Assembly (NCBI RefSeq): GCF_030407165.1 | Contig: NZ_CP129111.1 | Span: forward strand, 1,302,001 to 1,366,000 | Source: Fontisubflavum oceani | GTDB lineage: Bacteria; Pseudomonadota; Alphaproteobacteria; Rhodobacterales; Rhodobacteraceae | Direction of reading: 5' to 3' | Length of the DNA: 64,000 nt | In this document: piece by piece, positions 1-8,688 of the stretch | Layout of the letters: each line of letters starts with the position of its first letter | Position numbering within the stretch: the first letter of the stretch is position 1 | The notes under the pieces: generated by a model | What the model was told of the DNA's origin: nothing | What the model saw: only the letters and a program-made list of their open reading frames with translations | The model's database searches: none | Translations under genes and position numbers: made by a program

Positions 1-840
1 TCGGCGATGCGGCCTTGGACGAGCGGCTGAAGGGCGAGTGGCTCGACGTGACCTTGCCGTCGCGCCACCGGCGGCAGGGCACGATCCATCCGGTCAGCCA
101 GGTCACCGAAGAAGTCACCGCGATTTTCGCCGATATGGGCTTCGCCGTGGCCGAGGGGCCGCAGATCGAGACCGATTGGTACAACTTCGACGCGCTGAAC
201 ATCCCCGGCCACCACCCGGCGCGGGCCGAGATGGACACGTTCTACACCCACCGGCGCGAGGGGGATAACCGCCCGCCGCATGTGCTGCGCACCCATACCT
301 CGCCGGTGCAGATCCGGCATATGGAGGCCCATGGCGCGCCTTGCCGGGTGATCTGCCCGGGCCGGGTCTATCGCGCCGATTACGACCAGACCCATACGCC
401 GATGTTCCATCAGGTCGAAGGCTTGGCGATTGACCGTGATATCTCCATGGCGAACCTGAAATGGGTGCTGGAGGAGTTCTTCTCCGCCCTTCGGCACCAA
501 GGTCACGACCCGGTTCCGCGCCTCGCATTTCCCCTTCACCGAACCCTCGGCGGAAGTGGATATCCAGTGTTCCTGGGAAGGCGGCACGGTGAAGGTCGGC
601 GAGGGCGACGATTGGCTGGAAGTGCTGGGCTCCGGCATGGTGCATCCCAACGTGATGCGCTCGGGCGGGATCGACCCGGACGACTGGCAAGGCTTTGCCT
701 TCGGCATGGGCATCGACCGGATCGCGATGCTGAAATACGGGATTCCTGATCTGCGGGCGTTTTTTGATAGCGATCTGCGGTGGTTGCGGCATTATGGGTT
801 CGCGGCGCTGGAGGTGCCTGCGGTTCATAGCGGGGTGTGA
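1..840 (+). CDS. pheS: Phenylalanyl-tRNA synthetase alpha subunit, 5'-truncated by window edge and frameshifted
   Basis: Alpha (catalytic) subunit that, with PheT, charges tRNA-Phe in the cytoplasm. The N-terminal coiled coil lies outside the window. Visible class II synthetase signatures are HTSPVQIRHM, GRVYRADYDQTHTPMFHQ and the C-terminal FGMGIDRIAMLKYGIPDL, followed by the stop at 838-840. The reading frame breaks near 488-490: after EEFFSA (GCC at 486-488) one C remains of a codon, and the protein resumes in another frame at TTC 490 (FGTKVTTRF). The net change is -2 (or +1). Everything downstream is conserved, so I infer a sequencing or assembly error in an essential gene. Partner gene pheT begins 1.9 kb downstream instead of adjacent. 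Confidence 0.93.
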
Positions 841-843
841 AGA

Positions 844-1368
844 ATGTGGTGGTCAGTAGTTGCATCCGCGATTGCTGCTGGAGCCGCCCTGATTATTGCG
901 TTTCGAGGATATGCCCGGCAGAGAAATCTCGATCGGATCCACGAGCTAGGGAACGAGCGACGTTTGCTTTATCGTCGTTTTTCGGCATCCTCAGCGGATC
1001 TTTTGTACCGCTTAGGACAGGGGCCGGGTTTCACATTCAATGAAATAGAACACCTTCACGAATGCGAACTGGTAGTAGAAGAGCTTCTTGTAAGTGTTCC
1101 AGATGAGATCGCGAACGCGGTTTTGGACTTCCAGCGCAGCCTCGATAACTATCAGGCTGAACTAGATGATGGTACTGAAGACGGTGCTTGGATACTGAGT
1201 GCGGCCGTTGCCGAGCAGCGAAGGACGGTTCTGTATTTGATGCGCAAAGACACTTTCGCAAACACGAACTTGGATGCCGAGTTGTTTGCAGAAGAGGCCT
1301 CTTCGCGCCTTGGATTACTGCGTAAGTTGCCCAACATAGCAGGGCAAGGAGAAGTCCCGCCCGAATAG
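844..1368 (+). CDS. Hypothetical one-span membrane protein
   Basis: Unrecognised 174-aa protein. It opens with a hydrophobic segment at about residues 2-19 (VVASAIAAGAALIIAF) followed at once by Arg/Lys-rich sequence (RGYARQRNLDR), which suggests an N-terminal anchor with a cytoplasmic body. The rest is acidic and predicted helical (LHECELVVEELL, then LDNYQAELDD), with no catalytic motif I can name. It starts four bases after pheS, so it may be co-transcribed with it, but its ribosome site is weak. Its bases and codons are more AT-rich than the flanking synthetase genes, which suggests an accessory insertion between pheS and pheT. Confidence 0.7.
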   Translation: MWWSVVASAIAAGAALIIAFRGYARQRNLDRIHELGNERRLLYRRFSASSADLLYRLGQGPGFTFNEIEHLHECELVVEELLVSVPDEIANAVLDFQRSLDNYQAELDDGTEDGAWILSAAVAEQRRTVLYLMRKDTFANTNLDAELFAEEASSRLGLLRKLPNIAGQGEVPPE

Positions 1369-1379
1369 CGCTGAAAGCG

Positions 1380-1520
1380 CCGGGCGAGCGCCTGCCCGTT
1401 CCGGCGGGCTGGCGCTTTGGTGGAGGTTCGCGCTCCGCTTCGTCTTCGGATGTGCTTGGCGGGTATAAAGCACCCTGAACGGATGTTGCGGCGCCATCCC
1501 ACGGGCAGGTGCTCGCCCGG
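1380..1520. repeat. Inverted-repeat element, 20-bp arms
   Basis: Arms at 1380-1399 (CCGGGCGAGCGCCTGCCCGT) and 1501-1520 (ACGGGCAGGTGCTCGCCCGG) are reverse complements at 19 of 20 positions and enclose 101 bp without a convincing gene. A second, smaller pair (AAAGCGCC at 1374-1381 and GGCGCTTT at 1411-1418) lies at the left end, so the left side could fold into a branched hairpin. It could be a small non-autonomous mobile element, a palindromic intergenic repeat, or a transcription terminator for the gene ending at 1368. No transposase is visible. Confidence 0.5.
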
Positions 1521-1573
1521 CTTGCGCTCAAATCAGTGCCCGGGAAGTACGGACGTTTTCGATAGCAGCCTCG

Positions 1574-1774
1574 TCAGTGGCAGTGTACGCGCCCGACGCT
1601 GTTATCCATATGGCAACACTGCCCTGGGGGCGAGCTGCGCCGACAGCCGCCGCCATGTTCCATGATGCTGATGCCGTCGCCGATCTCGATCTTCGCCGCC
1701 GAGTGGACGGGTGTCGCTCCACCTGCAAAGAGGCTGGAGACTGCAAAGGCGCATACAAAACCTAATCGTGTCAT
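1574..1774 (-). CDS. Small secreted Cys/His-rich protein
   Basis: Predicted 66-aa exported protein of unknown role. An N-terminal signal peptide (about residues 1-25, MTRLGFVCAFAVSSLFAGG then ...PVHS) precedes a short mature part ending CRRSSPPGQCCHMDNS then VGRVHCH. Four cysteines (about 44, 53, 54, 65) and histidines at 40, 55, 64 and 66 in about 25 residues suggest metal binding or disulfide bonds in the periplasm. I chose the internal ATG at 1774 rather than the upstream in-frame start because GAGG sits 5-8 bases before it and the signal peptide then starts correctly. It is transcribed against pheS and pheT. Confidence 0.6.
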   Translation of the reverse strand: MTRLGFVCAFAVSSLFAGGATPVHSAAKIEIGDGISIMEHGGGCRRSSPPGQCCHMDNSVGRVHCH

Positions 1775-2037
1775 GGGATCCTCGTTACCGTTAACCAATC
1801 ATTAATCACCTTCAGGACGCGCATCAGTAATACAACCGCCTATTGGGCTATCCTTTTGGAGTCTGCATGTTTTCCTATTCATTTTGCAACCAAGTACCTC
1901 GACTCCCGATTGGATGACCGCCGCTTCAACGCCGTCAGATGCTCGTTACCCAACTGGCGTTGTGCCCCAAATCTAGAATACTTGCGTCGATCCGCGTCTC
2001 CTCTACCTTCTCCCTCGACCCGCAGGAGAGATAAGCC
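1775..2037. other. AT-richer intergenic stretch
   Basis: Divergent promoter region between the minus-strand secreted protein and the plus-strand leader ORF. It is clearly richer in A and T than its surroundings (for example TTAACCAATCATTAATCACC near 1791-1810). I see no convincing gene, and cannot assign promoter boxes with confidence. Confidence 0.4.
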
Positions 2038-2115
2038 ATGGTCCATCCACTGTCGCCGCCTTTGCCCCCTATCGTCTCCACAAGGGATGTAGCCGCAAAG
2101 GATCGCCGCGCATGA
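2038..2115 (+). CDS. Possible 25-aa proline-rich leader peptide coupled to the next gene
   Basis: A short ORF beginning MVHPLSPPLPPIVSTRD and ending at a TGA (2113-2115) that overlaps the next gene's ATG (2112-2114) in an ATGA arrangement. A strong ribosome site (AGGAGAG, 2024-2030) lies 7 bases before its ATG, whereas the downstream gene has only a moderate one. The proline run (HPLSPPLPP) is the kind of sequence that stalls ribosomes lacking EF-P, so a translational-attenuation or coupling role is plausible. The ORF, ribosome site and overlap are seen; the function is inference. Confidence 0.45.
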   Translation: MVHPLSPPLPPIVSTRDVAAKDRRA

Positions 2116-2618
2116 AATCCGCCCTCTCGCTGCAACACATGGTTCAGATCATGGACCGCGCCTTGATGCCCGACGCGTCGCATCTGGTGCTGACCCCGGT
2201 TTGTCTCGATATCGAGGCGGATGTGGGGACGATGGATATGGATCAGGAGGAAGCGCGGCAGATCATGGCGGAGATCGACGCGAAATCCTCCGCGCTTTTG
2301 GCCGTGCTTGCGATTATCCTCGCCACATCGGCCTTTATCTTCTCACTCGATCAGCGATGGCTGACTCTGCTCCTGATGTTCGGACAGATCGTCAGCATTT
2401 CGATCTCGATCCTCTTCCTGCTCCGCTGTCTGATCTATGAGCCGTCGCCGCGCCTGCGCCATGTGTTCGAGATGAGCCAGGTTGCCGCCGATTTCCATCT
2501 GCAGATCGAGGCGATCAAACAGGTGCGCTATTTCAACCGGGTGATCGTGCTGACCGTGATCACCTGCGTCTTGTTTTTCGTCATGTCGATGATCGTTGGG
2601 ATTGATGCGATGATGTGA
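2112..2618 (+). CDS. Three-span membrane protein resembling Pycsar effectors (DUF5706-like)
   Basis: A 168-aa protein with three predicted membrane spans (about residues 60-79, 83-108 and 142-163). Before the first span lies a helix ending AEIDAKSSALLAVLAI. That D-x-K-(A/S)-S-x-L-L pattern at the membrane entry, the short hairpin loop, and a soluble helix before the last span recall DUF5706/PycTM, the membrane effector of cyclic-UMP/CMP (Pycsar) anti-phage systems. No cyclase gene is visible nearby, so an immune role is speculative and the resemblance is from memory of the pattern only. Translation is probably coupled to the leader ORF ending at 2115. Confidence 0.6.
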   Translation: MKSALSLQHMVQIMDRALMPDASHLVLTPVCLDIEADVGTMDMDQEEARQIMAEIDAKSSALLAVLAIILATSAFIFSLDQRWLTLLLMFGQIVSISISILFLLRCLIYEPSPRLRHVFEMSQVAADFHLQIEAIKQVRYFNRVIVLTVITCVLFFVMSMIVGIDAMM

Positions 2619-2702
2619 GCCTTTCGCGGCTCCGGCGCGCGGGTTTTCATCCCTTCACACATAGGCTATCGCTCTGCCGAGAAGTGAGATGAGAGCGGAC
2701 CT

Positions 2703-5111
2703 ATGAAATTCACCCTGTCCTGGCTGAAAGACCATCTGGAGACCGAGGCCACCGTTGACGAGATCGCAGAAACCCTGACCGATCTGGGTCTGGAGGTCGA
2801 AGGCGTGGAGGATCGCGCCGCGCGGCTCAAGGATTTCACCATCGGCAAGGTGGTGAGTGCGGAGAAGCATCCCGATGCGGACCGGTTGCGGGTCTGTCAG
2901 GTCGAGACGGATGAGGGTGTGAAGCAGATCATCTGCGGCGCGCCCAATGCGCGGGAAGGGATCACGGTCGTGGTTGCGAAACCGGGCGTTTATGTGCCGG
3001 GGATCGATACGACGATTGGTGTGGGCAAGATCCGTGGGATCGAGAGCTTCGGCATGATGGCCTCCGAGCGCGAGATGGAGCTGTCCGAAGAGCATGACGG
3101 CATCATTGAATTGCCAAGTGGTGAGGTCGGCGCGCGGTTCATCGATTGGTTGGCCGAGCATGACCCGGCCAAGGTCGATCCGGTGATCGAGATCGCGATC
3201 ACGCCGAACCGGCAGGATGCGCTGGGCGTGCGTGGGATTGCGCGGGATTTGGCGGCGCGCGGTTTGGGTGTGCTGAAGCCGCAGGAGATCGCGCCGGTGC
3301 CGGGCGTCTTCGACAGCCCCATTGGTGTGACGATTGAGGACGATACGCTGCCGGGCTGTCCGCATTTCACCGGGCGGGTGATCCGGGGTGTCAAAAACGG
3401 GCCGTCGCCGGAGTGGCTGCAAGATCGGCTGCGCGCGATTGGGCTGCGGCCGATTTCGGCGCTGGTCGATATCACCAATTTCTACACCTACGATCTGAAC
3501 CGGCCCTTGCATGTGTTTGATGCCGATAAGGTGTCGGGCGATCTGAGAGTCTATCGCGCGTCGGGTGGTGAGACGATCATGGCGCTGGATGACAAGGAAT
3601 ACAGCTTCCTTGAGGGGCAGATGGTCATTGGCGATGACAAGGGCCCGGAAAGCATTGCCGGTGTGATGGGCGGGGCCGAGACCGGCTGCACCGAAGAAAC
3701 GGTGAACGTCTTTGTCGAAAGCGCCTTTTGGGATGAGATCGAGATTGCCCATACGGGGCGGGCGCTGAAGATCAATTCCGACGCCCGCTATCGCTTTGAG
3801 CGTGGTGTGGACCCGGAGTTCACGTTGCCGGGGTTGGAAGCGGCGACGCAGATGGTGCTGGACCTCTGCGGCGGGGAGCCGTCGCATGTGGTGGAGGCCG
3901 GTGCGCCGTTGCAGACTGCGCGGAGCTATCATCTGAACACCGCGCGGGTGATCAGCCTGGTTGGGATGGAAATCCCGAAGGAAGATCAGATCCGCTATCT
4001 GACCGCGCTTGGCTTCTCGGCCACGGGCAAGGGCGATGTGCTGGAGGTTTGGGTGCCAAGCTGGCGGCGGGATGTTCAGGGCGAAGCCGATCTTGTGGAA
4101 GAAGTGGCGCGAATGGCCTCGCTGACCAAACTGGAGCCGCAGCCGATGCGGCGGCCAAAGCCGGGTGTGCCGAAGCCGGTGCTGACGTCGATGCAGCGGC
4201 GCGAGGGCACGGCGCGGCGAACCATGGCGGCGCTCGGCTACAACGAATGCGTGACCTATAGCTTCATTGATCGGGCTAGTGCTGAGCTTTTCGGCGGTGG
4301 CGATGATGCGACGATGCTGGAGAACCCGATTTCGTCGGAGATGAGCCATATGCGGCCCGCGCTTCTGCCCGGCTTGCTGCAGGCGGCGGCGCGGAACCAA
4401 GCGCGCGGGATGATGGACCTCGCTCTCTTCGAAGTTGGCGCGGCGTTTCATGGCGGCGAACCGGGGGAGCAAAACCTGCAGGCAACGGGCCTTCTGATCG
4501 GTCAGACCGGTCCGCGTGATCCGCATGGTGCACGGCGGTCGGTCGATCTTTACGATGTGAAGGCCGATGCCGAAGCGGTGCTGTCGGCGATTGGCGCGCC
4601 CGCCAAAGTCCAGATTTTGCGCGGCGCGCGGGAGTGGTGGCACCCCGGGCGGCATGGGATGATCTGCCTCGGGCCGAAGAAGGTCTTGGGCGTGTTTGGC
4701 GAATTGCACCCGAAAATCCTGGCCGCGATGGATGTGAAGGGCCCGGCGATGGCCTTCACGCTCTGGCCCGGCGAGGTGCCGATGCCGCGCGCGTCGGGGG
4801 CCAGCCGGGGCGCATTGGCGATCAGCGATCTGCAAGCCGTGGAACGCGATTTCGCCTTTGTGGTGGATGCCGATATGGAGGCGCTGAACCTGGTCAATGC
4901 GGCCGCGGGTGCCGACAAAGCCTTGATCGAAGAGGTGCGGGTGTTCGACGAGTTCATCGGCGGGTCCTTGGGCGAGGGACGGAAGTCCATCGCGCTCACC
5001 GTGCGGATGCAACCGCGTGACAAGACCCTGACCGAGGATGAGATCGAAGCCGTGGGCGCGAAGATCGTCGAGAAGGTCGGCAAAGCCACAGGCGGGGTGC
5101 TGCGAGGCTAG
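2703..5111 (+). CDS. pheT: Phenylalanyl-tRNA synthetase beta subunit
   Basis: Beta subunit of the heterotetrameric synthetase. It binds tRNA-Phe and hydrolyses mischarged Tyr-tRNA-Phe. At 802 aa it has the family's full length. In order: an N-terminal OB-type tRNA-binding domain (about residues 39-150, FTIGKVVSAEKHPDADRLRV), the B3/B4 editing region (about 210-380), B5 and the catalytic-like core, and a C-terminal ferredoxin-fold anticodon-binding domain starting near SDLQAVERDFAFVVDADM. The frame is intact, unlike pheS in this sequence. It is followed 3 bases later by a GNAT gene and probably shares a transcript with it. Confidence 0.98.
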   Translation: MKFTLSWLKDHLETEATVDEIAETLTDLGLEVEGVEDRAARLKDFTIGKVVSAEKHPDADRLRVCQVETDEGVKQIICGAPNAREGITVVVAKPGVYVPGIDTTIGVGKIRGIESFGMMASEREMELSEEHDGIIELPSGEVGARFIDWLAEHDPAKVDPVIEIAITPNRQDALGVRGIARDLAARGLGVLKPQEIAPVPGVFDSPIGVTIEDDTLPGCPHFTGRVIRGVKNGPSPEWLQDRLRAIGLRPISALVDITNFYTYDLNRPLHVFDADKVSGDLRVYRASGGETIMALDDKEYSFLEGQMVIGDDKGPESIAGVMGGAETGCTEETVNVFVESAFWDEIEIAHTGRALKINSDARYRFERGVDPEFTLPGLEAATQMVLDLCGGEPSHVVEAGAPLQTARSYHLNTARVISLVGMEIPKEDQIRYLTALGFSATGKGDVLEVWVPSWRRDVQGEADLVEEVARMASLTKLEPQPMRRPKPGVPKPVLTSMQRREGTARRTMAALGYNECVTYSFIDRASAELFGGGDDATMLENPISSEMSHMRPALLPGLLQAAARNQARGMMDLALFEVGAAFHGGEPGEQNLQATGLLIGQTGPRDPHGARRSVDLYDVKADAEAVLSAIGAPAKVQILRGAREWWHPGRHGMICLGPKKVLGVFGELHPKILAAMDVKGPAMAFTLWPGEVPMPRASGASRGALAISDLQAVERDFAFVVDADMEALNLVNAAAGADKALIEEVRVFDEFIGGSLGEGRKSIALTVRMQPRDKTLTEDEIEAVGAKIVEKVGKATGGVLRG

Positions 5112-5114
5112 AGC

Positions 5115-5552
5115 GTGGCCTGGACCATCCGGCCTGCGACGGCTGCTGATGTCGACGCATTAACCGCGGCGGTTGCGGCAGCCTATGCGCCCGCGCTGGC
5201 GCGAGGCATTGCGTTGCCGCCAGTGACCGAGGGGCTTGCGGAGGATATCCGCGACCATCTGGTCTTAGTGGCGGCTCAGGAGGGGGATGTGGCTGGCGGC
5301 GCGGTTGTCGTGATCGCTGGGGATCATGCCAAGCTGGCCAATCTGGCGGTAGACCCGCGTTTTGGTGGGCAGGGGCTGGGCCGGGTCTTGATCGACGCAG
5401 GAGAGGCGGCGGCGCGGGCCCAAGGTTTGGCTGAGATGCGGCTCGTCACGCATCGCTTGATGCCGGAAAATGTCACGCTTTATGAGCGGTTTGGATACGG
5501 CGTCACAGAGCGCGATGGCGACAAGATCTATATGATGAAGAGACTCAGGTAA
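5115..5552 (+). CDS. GNAT-family N-acetyltransferase
   Basis: A 145-aa member of the acetyl-CoA-dependent GNAT superfamily; substrate unknown. The central strand and P-loop-like motif LANLAVDPRFGGQGLGRVLI (about residues 76-95) binds the pyrophosphate of acetyl-CoA. The C-terminal VTLYERFGYGVTERDG is the usual last strand-helix. A GTG start three bases after the pheT stop suggests translational coupling to pheT; the next ATG in frame would remove the first strand. It could equally act on a small molecule or a protein N-terminus. Confidence 0.9.
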   Translation: MAWTIRPATAADVDALTAAVAAAYAPALARGIALPPVTEGLAEDIRDHLVLVAAQEGDVAGGAVVVIAGDHAKLANLAVDPRFGGQGLGRVLIDAGEAAARAQGLAEMRLVTHRLMPENVTLYERFGYGVTERDGDKIYMMKRLR

Positions 5553-5567
5553 AAGAAAGGGCGGGAT

Positions 5568-6017
5568 ATGGCGTTGAAGGTTTATCTGTCGGGGGAAATC
5601 CACACCGATTGGCGGGAGCAGATCGTGGCGGGGGCCAAAGGGCTGGATGTCACGTTTAGCGGCCCGGTCACCGATCATGCGGCCAGTGATGATTGCGGCG
5701 TCGCGATCCTGGGCACGGAGCCGAACAAGTTCTGGCACGACCACAAGGGCGCGAAGGTGAATGCGATCCGCACGCGGATGGGGATTGAGCAGGCCGATGT
5801 GGTCGTGGTGCGGTTTGGCGAGCAATATAAGCAGTGGAACGCGGCCTTTGATGCCGGTATGGCCGCCGCTCTCGGCAAATCGCTGATCGTGCTGAGCCGA
5901 CCGGAGCATCAGCATCCGTTGAAAGAAGTGCATGGTGCGGCGCTGGCCGTGACCGAAGAGCCGCGTCAGGTGGTCGAGATTTTGCGCTATGTCCTGACGG
6001 GCGCACTCCCTGGGTAA
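5568..6017 (+). CDS. ytoQ: YtoQ family protein
   Basis: A 149-aa protein matching the YtoQ family (opening MALKVYLSGEIHTDWREQI, with GPVTDHAASDDCG and an Asp/Val-rich strand ADVVVVRFGEQYKQWNAAF). The fold is related to nucleoside 2-deoxyribosyltransferases, and the conserved QYKQWN block corresponds to their nucleotide-binding helix. The physiological reaction is not known to me. It follows the GNAT gene by 15 bases with an AAAGGG ribosome site, so pheT, the GNAT gene and ytoQ may form one transcript. Confidence 0.88.
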   Translation: MALKVYLSGEIHTDWREQIVAGAKGLDVTFSGPVTDHAASDDCGVAILGTEPNKFWHDHKGAKVNAIRTRMGIEQADVVVVRFGEQYKQWNAAFDAGMAAALGKSLIVLSRPEHQHPLKEVHGAALAVTEEPRQVVEILRYVLTGALPG

Positions 6018-6065
6018 CGCGACGTTTCGCTTTGCTCAGGTGCTGATGGGCGTAGCGTGGGGCAC

Positions 6066-7685
6066 ATGGAATTTGACTATGTGATCGTGGGCGGCGGTTC
6101 GGCGGGATGTGTGCTGGCCGCGCGCCTGTCGGAGGACCCGGACACGTCGGTTTGCCTGGTCGAGGCTGGCGGCGGCGGGCGAGATATCTTTATCCGCGCG
6201 CCTGCCCTTGTGGCGACGATGGTATCGGGCCGCCCGAAGATCAACAATTGGGCGTTTCAGACCGAACCGCAGCCAGAGTTGAACGGGCGGCGCGGGTTTC
6301 AACCGCGTGGCAAAACGCTTGGCGGCTCGTCGGCGATCAATGCGATGCTCTATGTCCGGGGGCATAAGGCGGATTATGACGAATGGGCGGCTTTGGGCTG
6401 CGATGGCTGGGATTGGGCCAGCGTGCTGCCCTATTTCCGTCGCTCAGAGCGGTTCGCGGGCGGGGCCGATGCGCTTCATGGCGACGCGGGGCCGCTACAG
6501 GTTGGGCCGCAGAGCGCGCCGCGCAAAATCTCCCATGCCTTCCTGGAGGCTTGCGAGAGCCTGCAAATTCGCAAGACCGACGATTTCAATGGCGACCGGC
6601 AAGAGGGGGCCGGGTTCTACCATGTGACGCAGTTTCAGGACGGGCCGCAGAAGGGCGAACGCTGTTCGGCGGCGGCGGCCTATCTGTTTCCGGCGATGGG
6701 GCGACCTAATTTGACGGTGCTGACCCGCGCGCTGACCGAGAAAGTTCTTTTAGAAGATGGTCGCGCCACGGGCGTTCAAATCAAGCGGCGCGGGCGGCTT
6801 GAGGGTCTGAAGGCACGGCGCGAGGTGATCCTGAGTGCGGGGGCCTTTGGGTCGCCGCAGCTCTTGATGCTGTCGGGGATTGGACCGGCGGTGGAACTGG
6901 CTGCGCAGGGTATTCCGGTGCTTCATGACGCGCCGGGCGTCGGGCAGAACCTGCAAGACCACCTGGATTATGTGCTGTCTTATCGCTCACGTCGACGGGA
7001 TGTGGTTGGGTTGAACCCGCGCGGTTTGGCTCGGTTGGGCAAAGCGGGCCTTCGCTGGCGGAAGACCGGGCAGGGGCTCTTTGCCTCACCGATGGCGGAA
7101 AGCGGGGCGTTTTTGCGCTCTGATCCGGGGTTGGACCGGCCCGATCTGCAAATCCATTTCGTGATCGGGATTGTTGATGAACATATGCGGAAACTGCATC
7201 TAAGTGACGGCTATTCCTGCCATATCTGCGTGTTGCGACCGGAGTCGACAGGCCATGTGGGCCTCCAAAGCGCCAACCCTGCCGCACCGCCACGGATTGA
7301 TCCGGCCTTCCTGAGCGACAGGCGCGATTTGGAGGCGTTGATGCGCGGCGCGCGGATCATGGAGCAGATTATGGAGGCGGATGCGCTCACCCCTTGGCGC
7401 GGTGCGCAACTCTATGCCCATGACGGCAGTGATGCGGCGCTTGAGGCGGATATCCGGGCCCGCGCCGATACGATCTACCACCCGGTTGGCACCTGTCGGA
7501 TGGGCGCGGATTCGGATTCTGTTGTGGACATCGAGGCCCGGGTCAGAGGCGTCGATGGGTTGCGCGTGGTCGATGCCTCGATCATGCCGAAGCTCATTGG
7601 TGGGAACACAAATGCCCCCACCATGATGATGGCCGAGAAGGTTGCCGACCTGATCCAACCGGGCCTCAGACCAATGCCGTCCTGA
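6066..7685 (+). CDS. GMC-family FAD-dependent oxidoreductase (choline dehydrogenase-like)
   Basis: A flavoprotein of the glucose-methanol-choline family, about 539 aa. N-terminal FAD-binding motif DYVIVGGGSAGCVLAARL; first GMC signature in RGKTLGGSSAINAMLYVRG; second signature in LSAGAFGSPQLLMLSGIGP; C-terminal catalytic His and Asn in TIYHPVGTCRMG and KLIGGNTNAPTMMM. I use ATG 6066; a GTG nine bases upstream is possible but adds only MGH. No betaine-aldehyde dehydrogenase, choline transporter or BetI regulator is nearby, so an alcohol or polyol substrate is as likely as choline. The convergent SDR gene starts just beyond its end. Confidence 0.92.
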   Translation: MEFDYVIVGGGSAGCVLAARLSEDPDTSVCLVEAGGGGRDIFIRAPALVATMVSGRPKINNWAFQTEPQPELNGRRGFQPRGKTLGGSSAINAMLYVRGHKADYDEWAALGCDGWDWASVLPYFRRSERFAGGADALHGDAGPLQVGPQSAPRKISHAFLEACESLQIRKTDDFNGDRQEGAGFYHVTQFQDGPQKGERCSAAAAYLFPAMGRPNLTVLTRALTEKVLLEDGRATGVQIKRRGRLEGLKARREVILSAGAFGSPQLLMLSGIGPAVELAAQGIPVLHDAPGVGQNLQDHLDYVLSYRSRRRDVVGLNPRGLARLGKAGLRWRKTGQGLFASPMAESGAFLRSDPGLDRPDLQIHFVIGIVDEHMRKLHLSDGYSCHICVLRPESTGHVGLQSANPAAPPRIDPAFLSDRRDLEALMRGARIMEQIMEADALTPWRGAQLYAHDGSDAALEADIRARADTIYHPVGTCRMGADSDSVVDIEARVRGVDGLRVVDASIMPKLIGGNTNAPTMMMAEKVADLIQPGLRPMPS

Positions 7686-7691
7686 GCAAGA

Positions 7692-8462
7692 TCAGCCCGC
7701 GGCCATGCCGCCATCGACCGGGTATTGTGCGCCGGTAATGAAGCGCGACTCGTCAGAGGCCAGAAACAGGACCAGATTGGCGACATCCGTCGCCTCGCCA
7801 TAGCGGCCAAGCGGGATCGACTGTTCGAGTTGCGCCTTTACCTCGCCGCCATGGCCGGGGCTGAAGCCATCTTCGAGCGAGCGCATCATCCGCGTGTTGA
7901 TCGGCGAGGGATGAACGGAGTTGACCCGCACATTGGCTGGTGCGGCCTCAATCGCCGCTGCCCGGGTCATACCGACCACGGCGTGTTTCGACGTGATGTA
8001 GGGCGCGAGGTTCGGGCTGCCTTTCAGGCCCGCGATGGAGGACATGTTGATGATACTGCCGCCGCCTTGCCCGGCCATGACTGGCAAGACATGCTGCAAA
8101 CCGAGAAAGGCGCCGCGCACATTGACCGCGATGACCTTGTCGAAATCTTCGATCTTCTGATCCGCCAGCGGCGCGACTTTACCCTCGATGCCGGCGTTGT
8201 TGAAGAAGATGTCGATACGGCCAAACCGTTCAACAGTTTGATCAACATAGGATTTTGTTGCATCGACTGATGAGACATCGGCCGCGATTGTGAGCACATC
8301 TTCGGGCTGCCCCAAATCTTCTGCGGCCTTGTCCAATTCCGCCTGATCAAGATCGACAAGAGCCAGTTTGGCGCCCTCTTTCAGAAACAGATGTGCCGTT
8401 TGCAACCCGATCCCGGCGGCACCGCCGGTGATCAAGGCGATCTTCCCGCTTAGTCGTGCCAT
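7692..8462 (-). CDS. SDR-family NAD(P)-dependent oxidoreductase
   Basis: A 256-aa classical short-chain dehydrogenase. Cofactor motif TGGAAGIGLQ near residues 11-20, NNAG motif, catalytic Ser in the MSSIAG stretch, and Tyr/Lys in YITSKHAV. A C-terminal GGMAAG tail is typical. I chose ATG 8462 (MARLSGKIALI), since GGGAGA precedes it by a proper spacing; the longer upstream reading lacks family similarity. It ends six bases from the convergent GMC oxidoreductase, which may imply related alcohol/ketone chemistry, but the substrate is unknown. Confidence 0.92.
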   Translation of the reverse strand: MARLSGKIALITGGAAGIGLQTAHLFLKEGAKLALVDLDQAELDKAAEDLGQPEDVLTIAADVSSVDATKSYVDQTVERFGRIDIFFNNAGIEGKVAPLADQKIEDFDKVIAVNVRGAFLGLQHVLPVMAGQGGGSIINMSSIAGLKGSPNLAPYITSKHAVVGMTRAAAIEAAPANVRVNSVHPSPINTRMMRSLEDGFSPGHGGEVKAQLEQSIPLGRYGEATDVANLVLFLASDESRFITGAQYPVDGGMAAG

Positions 8463-8688
8463 GCAGGTCTCCCTTTCCCTTGTGCTTGTTGCCAGGGAAG
8501 GCACCGTTCGGCATGTCGCGCAAGGCGGCGGAGCAGGGCCATTCCCTCACATCAAAACATGTGGATTGGCGGCACTGTTTTTTAGGGAGTTGCAGAAGGC
8601 AGAGACGATTGGACGCGGTCTCTTCTCGCGGGGAAGGCAGGGCGCGAGGCGGGGCAGACATATGCGCCCCGCGCTCGCAGTTGTTTCG

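Noticed and set aside
2655..5012. 785-codon open frame antisense to pheT
   Set aside because: An artefact of high-GC codon bias; rich in His/Arg/Pro, with no family likeness, opposite an intact pheT.
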